A DNA stretch of 14,380 nucleotides from assembly GCA_017618435.1 (NCBI GenBank), contig JAFZUH010000134.1, positions 1 to 14,380 of the forward strand. Reading direction: 5' to 3'. Below the pieces are notes generated by a model that saw only the letters and a list, made by a program, of their open reading frames with translations, searched no databases and was not told the origin of the DNA. The DNA is from Bacteroidales bacterium (GTDB lineage: Bacteria > Bacteroidota > Bacteroidia > Bacteroidales > WCHB1-69). Of this stretch, positions 1 through 6,665 are shown one piece after another (the first letter of the stretch is position 1; each line of letters starts with the position of its first letter). The position numbers and the translations under genes were made by a program.

Positions 1-140
1 GTGCTTGTATCAAACGTCAGGTAGTGAACAGCCAGAGGGCTGCAATGGGCTTGGAAACCTTGTCATCGGGCGTTTACAATCTTTTGATAAGGCTGTCAGA
101 CGGCAAACTGTACAACAAAAAAGTTGTTGTAACGAAATAA
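1..140 (+). CDS. C-terminal end of a probable T9SS-secreted protein (5' partial)
   Basis: An open frame (codons in phase with position 3) enters from the left edge and stops at TAA 138-140, leaving about 45 residues. The last 30 or so residues have the layout of a type A C-terminal sorting domain of the type IX secretion system: a Leu-x-x-Leu-Ser-Ser-Gly-Val-Tyr turn, then a beta strand (NLLIRLSDG), then a Lys-rich final strand ending KKVVVTK. In that family the domain directs the protein across the outer membrane through the Por/Spr machinery and is then usually removed by the sortase PorU. The cargo domain lies outside the window, so the enzyme or adhesin function cannot be stated. The assignment rests on the motif pattern over a short stretch. 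A perfect terminator hairpin follows 24 bases later, which supports this as a real gene end. Confidence 0.7.
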   Translation, partial: ACIKRQVVNSQRAAMGLETLSSGVYNLLIRLSDGKLYNKKVVVTK

Positions 141-164
141 TGAATAATTGATTAAAAGTGTTGT

Positions 165-197
165 AGAGCCGCAATTACATTGCGGCTCTTTTTTATT
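165..197 (+). terminator. Rho-independent terminator
   Basis: An 11-bp perfect stem (AGAGCCGCAAT at 165-175, ATTGCGGCTCT at 179-189) with a 3-base TAC loop is followed at once by a T-rich tract (190-197). It closes the transcript of the T9SS-domain gene and separates it from the lpdA operon. Confidence 0.9.
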
Positions 198-269
198 AAA
201 GATTTGATTGATTTTTGGGAATAATACCATTTTTTATCGCATTTATACAAAAGTTTTCAAATTTTTATG

Positions 270-277
270 TACATTTG
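270..277 (+). promoter_or_regulatory. Bacteroidota -7 promoter box for the lpdA operon
   Basis: TACATTTG matches TAnnTTTG and continues as TTTGCAA. A T-rich stretch at about 253-258 sits where a -33 element would be, but it is not a clear TTTG. The box lies 23 bases before ATG 301, which gives a very short leader. It rules out the longer open frame that begins at 208. Confidence 0.7.
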
Positions 278-300
278 CAAAAAAATTTTTTTATAAGAAG

Positions 301-1698
301 ATGACAAATTTTGATGTAATAGTAATCGGAAGCGGTCCTGGTGGTTATGTTGCTGCTATAAAAGCCGCTCAATTGGGAATGAAAACCGCTGTTGTAGAAC
401 GTGCTGAATTAGGAGGAATATGCTTGAATTGGGGTTGTATTCCAACCAAAGCGTTGATGAAATCGGCACAAGTTTTCCGTTATTTGCAACATGCTGCAGA
501 CTATGGTGTTGCAGTAAACGGAGAGGTAAAACCAGATTTTGCCGCCATGGTGGCCCGTAGTCGTGCCGTGGCTGAAAATATGAGCAAGGGTATTCAGTTT
601 TTGTTTAAGAAAAACAATATTGAAGTCATTGCAGGGCACGGAAAGGTTTTGCCCGGCAAAATAGTGGAAGTGGAAAATGCAGACGGTGAAAAAACACAAT
701 ATACCGCCAATCATATTATTTTGGCAACAGGAGCCCGTTCGCGGGTGTTGCCCAACCTGCCGCAAGACGGCAAAAAAATCATCGGCTACAGACAAGCCCT
801 TACTTTGCCCCAACAACCTGAAAGTATGGTTGTTGTCGGTTCAGGAGCCATTGGCAGCGAATTGGCATTCTTCTACAATAGTTTGGGAACAAAGGTTACA
901 ATTATTGAATTGTTGCCCAATATTCTGCCTGTAGAAGACGAAGAAATATCCAAACAAGTAGACCGTGCTTTCCGCAAACAAGGTATGAAAGTGATGACAG
1001 AAGCCTCTGTGGAAAGTGTGGATACCACCGGCGACAAATGCAAGGTGCATGTAAAAGACAAACGGGGAAATATGCTTGAAATAGAAGCCGATGTGGTTTT
1101 GTCTGCTGTTGGCGTTCAAACAAATATAGAAAACCTTGGGTTGGAAGAAACCAACATTGCCGTAGAACGTGGCAAAGTTGTTGTTGATGATTTTTACCGC
1201 ACCAATGTGGAAGGTGTTTATGCTATCGGTGATATTGTTCATGGACCGGCATTAGCACATGTTGCTTCCCGTGAAGCCATTGTTTGTGTGGAAAAATTGG
1301 CGGGACACAATCCCCAACCTATTCATTATGATAATATTCCGGGTTGTACCTATACAACTCCTGAAGTCGCTTCGGTGGGCTTGTCTGAAAAGAAAGCCAT
1401 TGAATCGGGACATAATGTCAAGGTGGGCAAATTCCCGTATACCGCTTCAGGCAAAGCAACGGCAGCCGGTAGCAGAGATGGCATGGTGAAAGTTGTTGTT
1501 GATGCCGATAACGGAAAACTGTTGGGCTGTCATTTTGTCGGCGACAATGTTACGGAAATGATTGCCGAAGCCGTGATTATCAGACAGAATGATATTACAG
1601 CAGAACAAGTATTGGAAGCCGTTCATCCTCACCCGACAATGAGTGAAGCGGTGATGGAAGCGGTGGAGGCTGCTATAAGTCAAGCAATTCATTTATAA
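301..1698 (+). CDS. lpdA: Dihydrolipoyl dehydrogenase (E3)
   Basis: This 465-residue flavoprotein reoxidises dihydrolipoamide to lipoamide with NAD+, as the E3 part of 2-oxoacid dehydrogenase and/or glycine cleavage complexes in the cytoplasm. Visible landmarks are the N-terminal FAD-binding GSGPGG (10-15), the redox-active disulfide pair in CLNWGC (Cys41, Cys46), the second nucleotide-binding GSGAIGSE (180-187), the FAD-contacting YAIGD (308-312), and the C-terminal HPHPTMSE with the catalytic His444/Glu449 dyad of the interface domain. Length and motif order fit full-length E3. Start 301 is chosen because the promoter box at 270-277 lies inside the 31-codon extension of the longer frame, and homology begins at TNFDVIVIG. 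It is the first gene of a tight operon, with fabD 18 bases downstream. No E1 or E2 gene is in view, so the partner complex is unknown. Confidence 0.95.
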   Translation: MTNFDVIVIGSGPGGYVAAIKAAQLGMKTAVVERAELGGICLNWGCIPTKALMKSAQVFRYLQHAADYGVAVNGEVKPDFAAMVARSRAVAENMSKGIQFLFKKNNIEVIAGHGKVLPGKIVEVENADGEKTQYTANHIILATGARSRVLPNLPQDGKKIIGYRQALTLPQQPESMVVVGSGAIGSELAFFYNSLGTKVTIIELLPNILPVEDEEISKQVDRAFRKQGMKVMTEASVESVDTTGDKCKVHVKDKRGNMLEIEADVVLSAVGVQTNIENLGLEETNIAVERGKVVVDDFYRTNVEGVYAIGDIVHGPALAHVASREAIVCVEKLAGHNPQPIHYDNIPGCTYTTPEVASVGLSEKKAIESGHNVKVGKFPYTASGKATAAGSRDGMVKVVVDADNGKLLGCHFVGDNVTEMIAEAVIIRQNDITAEQVLEAVHPHPTMSEAVMEAVEAAISQAIHL

Positions 1699-1716
1699 TT
1701 ATAAAAAAATAAAATT

Positions 1717-2595
1717 ATGAAAGCATACGTTTTCCCCGGACAGGGGGCTCAATTTTCCGGAATGGGAAAAGAGTTGTACGAGACAAAATCTCAAGCAAAG
1801 GAATTATTCGAAAAGGCTAACGATATACTCGGATTTCGAATCAGTGATATAATGTTCAATGGCACTGCCGAAGAGCTGAAACAAACCAAAGTAACCCAAC
1901 CGGCCATATTTTTGCATTCCACAATTTTGATAAGTTGTATGGAAAATTTTGCTCCCGATATGGTGGCAGGTCATTCTTTAGGAGAATTTTCTGCCTTGGT
2001 GGCAAGCAAATGTCTGTCTTTTGAAGACGGTTTGCGTTTGGTTTCACATCGTGCTATGGCTATGCAAAAAGCCTGCGAAAGACAAGAATCGACAATGGCG
2101 GCTGTTTTAGGGTTGGAAGACGAAAAGGTGATAGACATTTGTCGCAGGGCATCAAGGGAAATAGTGGTGGCTGCCAATTTCAACTGCCCGGGACAAGTGG
2201 TTATTTCCGGCTCTGTAAAAGGAGTTGCCGAAGTAAGCGAATTGTTGAAAGTTTCCGGGGCAAAAAGAGTTTTGCCTTTGAATGTGAGCGGGGCGTTCCA
2301 TTCGCCTTTTATGGAACAGGCTCGTGCCGAATTGTCCCAAGCCATCAATTCCGTACAATTTAACAATCCGATTTGTCCGATATACCAAAACTGCACGGCT
2401 TTGCCTGCTACGGATACGGAAACCATACGGAAAAATCTCATCGCCCAATTGACGGCTCCTGTTATGTGGACACAAACTGTGAAAAATATGGTGGCTGACG
2501 GGGCTGCTTCTTTCACCGAAGTGGGACCGGGGGCTGTTTTGCAGGGTTTGATACGGAAAATTGCAACAGGAATTGAAGTTGCCGGAATACAATAA
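1717..2595 (+). CDS. fabD: Malonyl-CoA:ACP transacylase
   Basis: This 292-residue enzyme transfers malonyl from CoA to acyl carrier protein, supplying the extender unit for type II fatty acid synthesis. The signature features are all present: FPGQGAQ near the N-terminus (6-12), the nucleophile elbow GHSLGE with catalytic Ser87, the malonyl-carboxylate-binding Arg in SHRAMAM (Arg112), the catalytic His195 in GAFHSPFM, and the late GPGAVL loop. The length is normal for the family. It lies 18 bases after lpdA and 20 before the lipoprotein gene with no promoter box or terminator between, so it is probably co-transcribed with them. No other fab gene is in view, so it is separated from the usual fab cluster here. 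Confidence 0.96.
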   Translation: MKAYVFPGQGAQFSGMGKELYETKSQAKELFEKANDILGFRISDIMFNGTAEELKQTKVTQPAIFLHSTILISCMENFAPDMVAGHSLGEFSALVASKCLSFEDGLRLVSHRAMAMQKACERQESTMAAVLGLEDEKVIDICRRASREIVVAANFNCPGQVVISGSVKGVAEVSELLKVSGAKRVLPLNVSGAFHSPFMEQARAELSQAINSVQFNNPICPIYQNCTALPATDTETIRKNLIAQLTAPVMWTQTVKNMVADGAASFTEVGPGAVLQGLIRKIATGIEVAGIQ

Positions 2596-2615
2596 TATAA
2601 AAATATTCTTGTGAT

Positions 2616-2696
2616 ATGAAAAAGTTAGTTTATTTGCCGCTTGTTGTGGTAGTAGCAGGCTTGCTGTTTTGTACAGCGTGTAAGAAAAAGGAAATA
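2616..2696 (+). repeat. Direct repeat copy 1 (lipoprotein signal-peptide coding region)
   Basis: These 81 bases (27 codons) align with 3139-3216. Hand alignment gives five substitutions and one 3-base (one codon) deletion, about 90% identity. Similarity stops soon after the Lys codons that follow the lipid-bearing Cys. Confidence 0.9.
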
Positions 2697-3131
2697 TCCT
2701 CAAATGCTCTTGCAATAGGACAAAATTTAGTTATATCACAAGATTCTATTACTATTATATCACAAGATACGGGTTTTGTTGCACGGGATACCATCCCATT
2801 AGGCTCTATTAGTGAGACATGGACTTGCAATGAGGATAGATATAATATTACATTATATATTAATACATCTGATAGTATTATTTATTCGGTAGTAAATAGT
2901 AATGTAAGTCCAGGCATGATATGTTTTGCAAATGATTTATACTATCAATTTTCAATGAAAAATGATTCTATAATGGAATTTACAAAATGTTGGAGAACTT
3001 CTGATACCACAGATTTAATGAATTCGGTTTATAAATTAAACTACATTTCAACAAATGAAGTATTGGTAAGATTTGCAGGTTATGCACCAGCAGTTTATTG
3101 TTATCAATATAATTTTAATATACACAAATAA
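2616..3131 (+). CDS. Small lipoprotein of unknown function
   Basis: This is a 171-residue protein I do not recognise. The N-terminus is a lipoprotein signal peptide: a Lys pair at 2-3, a hydrophobic core (about 4-18) and a lipobox-like FCTAC with the lipidated residue at Cys22. Cys at -3 instead of Leu is slightly unusual, with Thr and Ala at -2 and -1. The residues after the Cys are basic (KKKE), unlike the acidic tract often seen on surface-exported Bacteroidota lipoproteins, so a periplasmic location is the milder guess. The mature part has alternating short hydrophobic and Thr/Ser/Asp-rich stretches, probably a small beta-rich domain, with no catalytic motif I can name. The gene is more AT-rich after the signal sequence than its neighbours. 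Its first 81 bases are nearly repeated at 3139-3216. Confidence 0.8.
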   Translation: MKKLVYLPLVVVVAGLLFCTACKKKEISSNALAIGQNLVISQDSITIISQDTGFVARDTIPLGSISETWTCNEDRYNITLYINTSDSIIYSVVNSNVSPGMICFANDLYYQFSMKNDSIMEFTKCWRTSDTTDLMNSVYKLNYISTNEVLVRFAGYAPAVYCYQYNFNIHK

Positions 3132-3138
3132 AAATGGT

Positions 3139-3216
3139 ATGGAAAAGTTAGTTTTTTTTCCGCTTGTTGTGGTAGCAGGCTTGCTGTTTTGTACAGCGTG
3201 TAAGAAGAAGGGAATA
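3139..3216 (+). repeat. Direct repeat copy 2 (lipoprotein signal-peptide coding region)
   Basis: This is the 78-base partner of 2616-2696, in the same orientation and beginning 8 bases after the stop of the full-length lipoprotein gene. It lacks one Val codon. Confidence 0.9.
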
Positions 3217-3300
3217 AAAGAAGAAAAATTCTATCTCAATTAGGCAAAATCAGGTATTAACGACTATTGGTATGATAGTTGGGCATTAATTATAGAATAA
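3139..3300 (+). pseudogene. Broken or minimal lipoprotein gene with in-frame TAG
   Basis: ATG 3139 opens a frame that repeats the neighbouring lipoprotein's signal peptide (MEKLVFFPLVVVAGLLFCTAC, lipid Cys at residue 21) and then stops at TAG 3241-3243 after 34 residues. The same frame continues past TAG for 18 sense codons (reading AKSGINDYWYDSWALIIE) to TAA 3298-3300, 24 bases before pepE. TAG is one substitution from CAG (Gln), so a nonsense mutation in a short lipoprotein gene of about 53 codons is a simple reading. Alternatives are a working 34-residue mini-lipoprotein, or a remnant of a duplication whose body was deleted. The tail after the stop is not similar to the full-length lipoprotein next door. 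Confidence 0.6.
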
Positions 3301-3324
3301 TATAAAACATAAAATATAAAAGAT

Positions 3325-4083
3325 ATGAACGCTTTACTTATCAGTAATTCAACCAACTTTGGAGAGCCGTATTTGGCATGGTGTCAAACCCATATTGATT
3401 TGTTTTGTCTGAAAAACAAAATCAATGCGAAAAGCAATATCGTTTTTGTGCCGTTTGCAGGCATAAACATCAATGGAGAGGCTTTTCCCAAAAGTTACGA
3501 TGCCTACGAAACCCGTGTGAAAAATGTTTTCAAATCGTGGGGTTACAACAATTTGAAATCTGTTCATAAAAGCAAAAATAAAATCAAGGCAATAGAAGAA
3601 GCCGATTGTATCATTGTCGGCGGAGGAAACACATTCCATTTGGTAGCGGAATTGCACAACTATGATTTAGTGGATGCGATTGCTAAAAAAGTGAAAAAAG
3701 GTACTCCTTATATCGGTTGGAGTGCAGGCAGCAATGTTGCTTGTCCGACATTGTGTACCACAAACGATATGCCTGTTGTACAACCCAAAAGTTTTAAAAC
3801 CTTGAATTTGGTGCCTTTCCAAATCAATCCGCATTATTTGGACCCGACTCCGGAAATAGACAAAATGATAAAACATGGCGGCGAGACCCGTCAAGACCGA
3901 TTGAATGAATATTTGGCGGTCAACCAAAAAACCGTAGTTGTCGGATTAAGAGAATCTTGTGCTTTGTGGTTGGAAGGCAAAAAAATGTTTTTGCGTGGCG
4001 GAAAGAAAATGATTGTTTTCCAATACGGCAAAGAACCCTACGAAGTTGTTCCGGGCAGTGATGTAAGTAATTTGTTAAAATAA
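3325..4083 (+). CDS. pepE: Peptidase E (alpha-aspartyl dipeptidase, family S51)
   Basis: This 252-residue cytoplasmic serine peptidase is expected to cleave N-terminal aspartate from Asp-X dipeptides. The S51 landmarks are clear: GGGNTFHL (99-106), the nucleophile motif GWSAGS with Ser133, then Asp148 (TTNDMPV) and His170 (INPHYLD). The triad spacing (15 and 22 residues) is the same as I recall for the Salmonella/E. coli enzyme (Ser120, Asp135, His157). The sequence is about 20 residues longer than the enterobacterial protein, partly at the N-terminus. It lies in the lpdA operon, 24 bases after the broken lipoprotein frame and 12 bases before the dihydroorotate-dehydrogenase-like gene. Cyanophycinase belongs to the same clan, but the length and the substrate-loop motif favour PepE. 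Confidence 0.92.
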   Translation: MNALLISNSTNFGEPYLAWCQTHIDLFCLKNKINAKSNIVFVPFAGININGEAFPKSYDAYETRVKNVFKSWGYNNLKSVHKSKNKIKAIEEADCIIVGGGNTFHLVAELHNYDLVDAIAKKVKKGTPYIGWSAGSNVACPTLCTTNDMPVVQPKSFKTLNLVPFQINPHYLDPTPEIDKMIKHGGETRQDRLNEYLAVNQKTVVVGLRESCALWLEGKKMFLRGGKKMIVFQYGKEPYEVVPGSDVSNLLK

Positions 4084-4095
4084 AATTGATAGAAT

Positions 4096-5085
4096 ATGGC
4101 AAATTTAAATTGTAAATATTTAGGTCTCAATTTGAGAAATCCGCTTATTATAGGCAGTTGCGGATTGACAAACAATATTGAGAAAATGAAAGAAATGGAA
4201 GCCCAAGGTGCCGGTGCTATTGTGTTGAAATCCATTTTTGAAGAACAAATCACCAATGAGGTGATGCAAGCCGGTCAAGAGGTTGAATTTGATGTTTCTT
4301 ATCGTGATGCATTCGATTATATCAAAGGTTATACCGAAATGGCTTCATATCAAAAATATACCGATTTGATTCGTCAGGCAAAGGCGGCATTGCAGATTCC
4401 GGTTATTGCAAGTATCAATTGCACTTCAAGCGGCGATTGGACAGCATACGCCAAACGGATAGAAGATGCCGGAGCAGATGCTTTGGAATTGAATCTGTTC
4501 TTTTTGCCCTCCGATTTTGAAAAAACGGGCATACAATATGAGGAAACTTATTTTAAAATTGTAGAAAAAGTCCGCTCTACGGTTTCTATTCCTATTGCTA
4601 TAAAAATAAGCCATTATTTTTCAGGATTGGCAAACACTTTGCAGCGTATGTCCCGAATGAATATCAACGGAATGGTTTTGTTCAACAGATTCTATAGTCC
4701 TGATATTGATATAGAAACGATGACGACAAAAGGGGCTCCTATTTTTGAAGAAAGTGATAATTTCTACGATTCATTACGCTGGATTGCTCTTTTGGACAAA
4801 CATGTAAGTTGCGACCTTTGTGCAACATCGGGCATTGCAGACGGCAAAGATATGATAAAACAATTGCTTGTCGGTGCAGAAGCCGTTCAGGTTGTTTCTG
4901 CCGTTTACAACAAAGGTGTTTCGCATATCGCAACCATGTTGAAAGATTTGAACGATTGGATGGACAGACATCAATTTGCAACCATAGACCAAGTTGTCGG
5001 CAAAATGTCCTTTAATGAAATCGCTCATTCTGAAGCGTTTTTGCGTGTTCAGTTTATGAAACATTTTGCAGGAATAACTGAATAA
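4096..5085 (+). CDS. Dihydroorotate dehydrogenase-like flavoprotein
   Basis: This 329-residue TIM-barrel protein belongs to the dihydroorotate dehydrogenase superfamily. FMN-barrel features are NPLIIGSCGLT (15-25), VLKS with Lys45, ASINC (105-109), ELNLF (131-135), AIKIS with Lys170, LFNRF (195-199) and the C-terminal phosphate-binding GIADGKD...GAEAVQVVSA (246-269). In true class 1 enzymes the loop after ELNL carries the catalytic Cys (NLSCPN). Here it reads NLFFLPSD with neither Cys nor Ser, so orotate synthesis is doubtful. This matches a Bacteroidota-rich group usually labelled DHOD-like, whose reaction I do not know; pyrD should not be assigned. It is the last gene of the lpdA operon, and its stop is about 30 bases before a strong terminator. 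Confidence 0.85.
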   Translation: MANLNCKYLGLNLRNPLIIGSCGLTNNIEKMKEMEAQGAGAIVLKSIFEEQITNEVMQAGQEVEFDVSYRDAFDYIKGYTEMASYQKYTDLIRQAKAALQIPVIASINCTSSGDWTAYAKRIEDAGADALELNLFFLPSDFEKTGIQYEETYFKIVEKVRSTVSIPIAIKISHYFSGLANTLQRMSRMNINGMVLFNRFYSPDIDIETMTTKGAPIFEESDNFYDSLRWIALLDKHVSCDLCATSGIADGKDMIKQLLVGAEAVQVVSAVYNKGVSHIATMLKDLNDWMDRHQFATIDQVVGKMSFNEIAHSEAFLRVQFMKHFAGITE

Positions 5086-5114
5086 ATATGGCTTTCTTTT
5101 TTTAATATATATTT

Positions 5115-5155
5115 ATGTTTCCGATATTTTTTATCGGAAACATTTTCTTTTTTTT
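5115..5155 (+). terminator. Rho-independent terminator of the lpdA operon
   Basis: A 12-bp perfect stem (ATGTTTCCGATA at 5115-5126, TATCGGAAACAT at 5132-5143) with a T5 loop is followed by a T-rich tract to 5155. The T-tract runs straight into TTTGCAAA just before the response-regulator gene. Confidence 0.92.
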
Positions 5156-5160
5156 GCAAA
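5148..5160 (+). promoter_or_regulatory. Possible -7 region of the response-regulator/trmD unit
   Basis: The T-tract of the preceding terminator ends in TTTGCAAA (5153-5160), the same core seen in the other promoters of the window, 9 bases before ATG 5170. The upstream TA of the TAnnTTTG box is missing, so this is a weak candidate. It would mean that terminator and promoter share bases. Confidence 0.35.
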
Positions 5161-5169
5161 ATCTTTGAA

Positions 5170-5853
5170 ATGGAAACAAAACAATATTCCATCTTACTTG
5201 TTGATGATGAACCCGATATTGTGGATTTTATCAGTTATAATCTTAAAAAAGAGGGTTATCTTGTTTCTGTCGCTTATGATGGAAAAGAAGCCTTGGAGCA
5301 AGTAGCCCAAAATCGTCCTCATCTTATTCTGTTGGATGTTATGATGCCGGGAATGGACGGTTTTGAAGTATGTCAAACCATTCGTAAAGATATTTTAAAC
5401 AAGGATATAATTATTGTTTTTTTGTCTGCACGCGGTGAAGATGATTTTCAAGTCAATGGATTTCAGGTTGGGGCAGACGATTATATTACCAAACCCATTG
5501 TTCCTAAAGTATTGTTGTGCAAAATACAAGCCCTGTTGAAGCGGGCGGAAACAAATGCAAAAAACAATAACACCACTTTTGACAACATCATTGTCAATAC
5601 AGAAAATTATACGGTAACAATTGACAATAAGTCTGTTTTTCTTCCCAAAAAAGAATTTGAATTGTTGGTATTGCTTACTTCCAATCCCGACAAGGTGTTC
5701 AAACGTGAAGAAATTTATACGGCAATATGGGGAGATGAAATTATCGTTGGGGACAGAACGATAGATGTTCATGTAAGACGATTGAGAGAAAAATTGGGTA
5801 ATAATAAAATCACTACCATAAAAGGAGTAGGCTATAAATACGAAAATAAATAA
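5170..5853 (+). CDS. OmpR/PhoB-family response regulator
   Basis: This 227-residue two-component regulator has an N-terminal receiver domain (about 6-120) with the acidic pair Asp12/Asp13, phospho-acceptor Asp56 in LLDVMMPG, the conserved Ser86 and Lys108 in KP. A winged-helix DNA-binding domain follows (about 137-225), with the typical LPKKEFELL, the RTIDVHVRRLREKLG recognition region and the GVGYKY wing. It is expected to bind promoter DNA as a phosphorylated dimer. No histidine kinase is adjacent: the next gene is trmD, 1 base after the stop. It is therefore an orphan regulator here, with its sensor elsewhere in the genome. The closest named relatives I can suggest are the Bacteroides RprY-like regulators, but that is not certain enough for a symbol. 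Start 5170 is the only Met before the receiver's first strand. Confidence 0.93.
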   Translation: METKQYSILLVDDEPDIVDFISYNLKKEGYLVSVAYDGKEALEQVAQNRPHLILLDVMMPGMDGFEVCQTIRKDILNKDIIIVFLSARGEDDFQVNGFQVGADDYITKPIVPKVLLCKIQALLKRAETNAKNNNTTFDNIIVNTENYTVTIDNKSVFLPKKEFELLVLLTSNPDKVFKREEIYTAIWGDEIIVGDRTIDVHVRRLREKLGNNKITTIKGVGYKYENK

Positions 5854-5854
5854 T

Positions 5855-6535
5855 ATGCACATAGATATTCTGACTTTGTTTCCGGAAATGTTTGACGGTG
5901 TCTTTACACAATCCATACTCAAAAGAGCCGTTCAAAAAGGGTTGTTTTCATATACTTTGCACAATATCAGAGATTATTCTACCGACAAACACAAGCGGGT
6001 TGATGATTATCCGTACGGAGGAGAATCGGGTATGGTGATGAAAATTGAGCCTATTGCCGCCTGTATTGAACATCTGCTCAAGCAAAGAACATACGATGAG
6101 ATTGTTTTTCTTACTCCGGAAGGAAAAACCCTCAATCAATCTATTGCCAATGAACTTTCCATGAGCAAAAACCTGATTCTGCTATGTGGTCATTACAAAG
6201 GAATAGACGAGCGGATACGGGAAATTTTCATCACCAAAGAAATTTCCATTGGCGATTATGTGCTTTCAGGCGGAGAATTGCCTGCTGCGGTATTGTGTGA
6301 CACTTTGGTACGATTGATTCCCGGTGTTTTACACGATGAAACATCGGCTTTGTCCGATTCTTTTCAATACGGGTTGTTATCCGCACCGGTATATACACGT
6401 CCTTATGATTTCAGGGGACATACGGTTCCCGATGTTTTGCTTTCAGGCAACCAAAAATTAATAGACGAATGGAAGTTGCAAAAAGCAGAAGAACGCACCC
6501 AAAAAAACAGACCCGATATTCTGGAAGGGGAATAA
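5855..6535 (+). CDS. trmD: tRNA (guanine37-N1)-methyltransferase
   Basis: This 226-residue SPOUT-family methyltransferase makes m1G37 next to the anticodon of tRNAs reading CNN codons, which guards against +1 frameshifting. Visible features are the N-terminal IDILTLFPEMF (3-13), YGGESGMVMK (54-63, the GGGxGM-like loop), the AdoMet-binding trefoil-knot segments LLCGHYKGIDERI (109-121) and ISIGDYVLSGGELPA (130-144), and the SDSF motif holding the catalytic Asp168. The length is slightly short but within the normal range. It starts 1 base after the response regulator's TAA, so translation is probably coupled. The usual proteobacterial companions rpsP, rimM and rplS are absent. No clear terminator hairpin follows within 130 bases. 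Confidence 0.96.
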   Translation: MHIDILTLFPEMFDGVFTQSILKRAVQKGLFSYTLHNIRDYSTDKHKRVDDYPYGGESGMVMKIEPIAACIEHLLKQRTYDEIVFLTPEGKTLNQSIANELSMSKNLILLCGHYKGIDERIREIFITKEISIGDYVLSGGELPAAVLCDTLVRLIPGVLHDETSALSDSFQYGLLSAPVYTRPYDFRGHTVPDVLLSGNQKLIDEWKLQKAEERTQKNRPDILEGE

Positions 6536-6630
6536 TGGAAGAGGCTTGGAAAACATAGATACTATACCAAAAAGTGAGTAAAATCCGTCAAATATTTGCA
6601 AAAGAGAATATATAATTCAAATAAAAATAG

Positions 6631-6638
6631 TATTTTTG
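6631..6638 (+). promoter_or_regulatory. Bacteroidota -7 promoter box for the PLP enzyme gene
   Basis: TATTTTTG fits TAnnTTTG and is followed by CAAA. It lies 27 bases before ATG 6666. A second TTTGCAAA (6595-6602) lies upstream but not at -33 spacing, and no good -33 TTTG is visible. Confidence 0.65.
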
Positions 6639-6665
6639 CAAAAGAAATTAAAAAATTGATAAACA

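Noticed and set aside
208..300. N-terminal extension of lpdA in the longer open frame
   Set aside because: It contains the -7 promoter box (270-277), and protein homology starts only at the Met encoded at 301.
841..1242. Long open frames on the strand opposite lpdA, fabD, the DHOD-like gene and the kinase
   Set aside because: They lie entirely inside well-supported genes, have compositions typical of antisense frames and show no domain motif.
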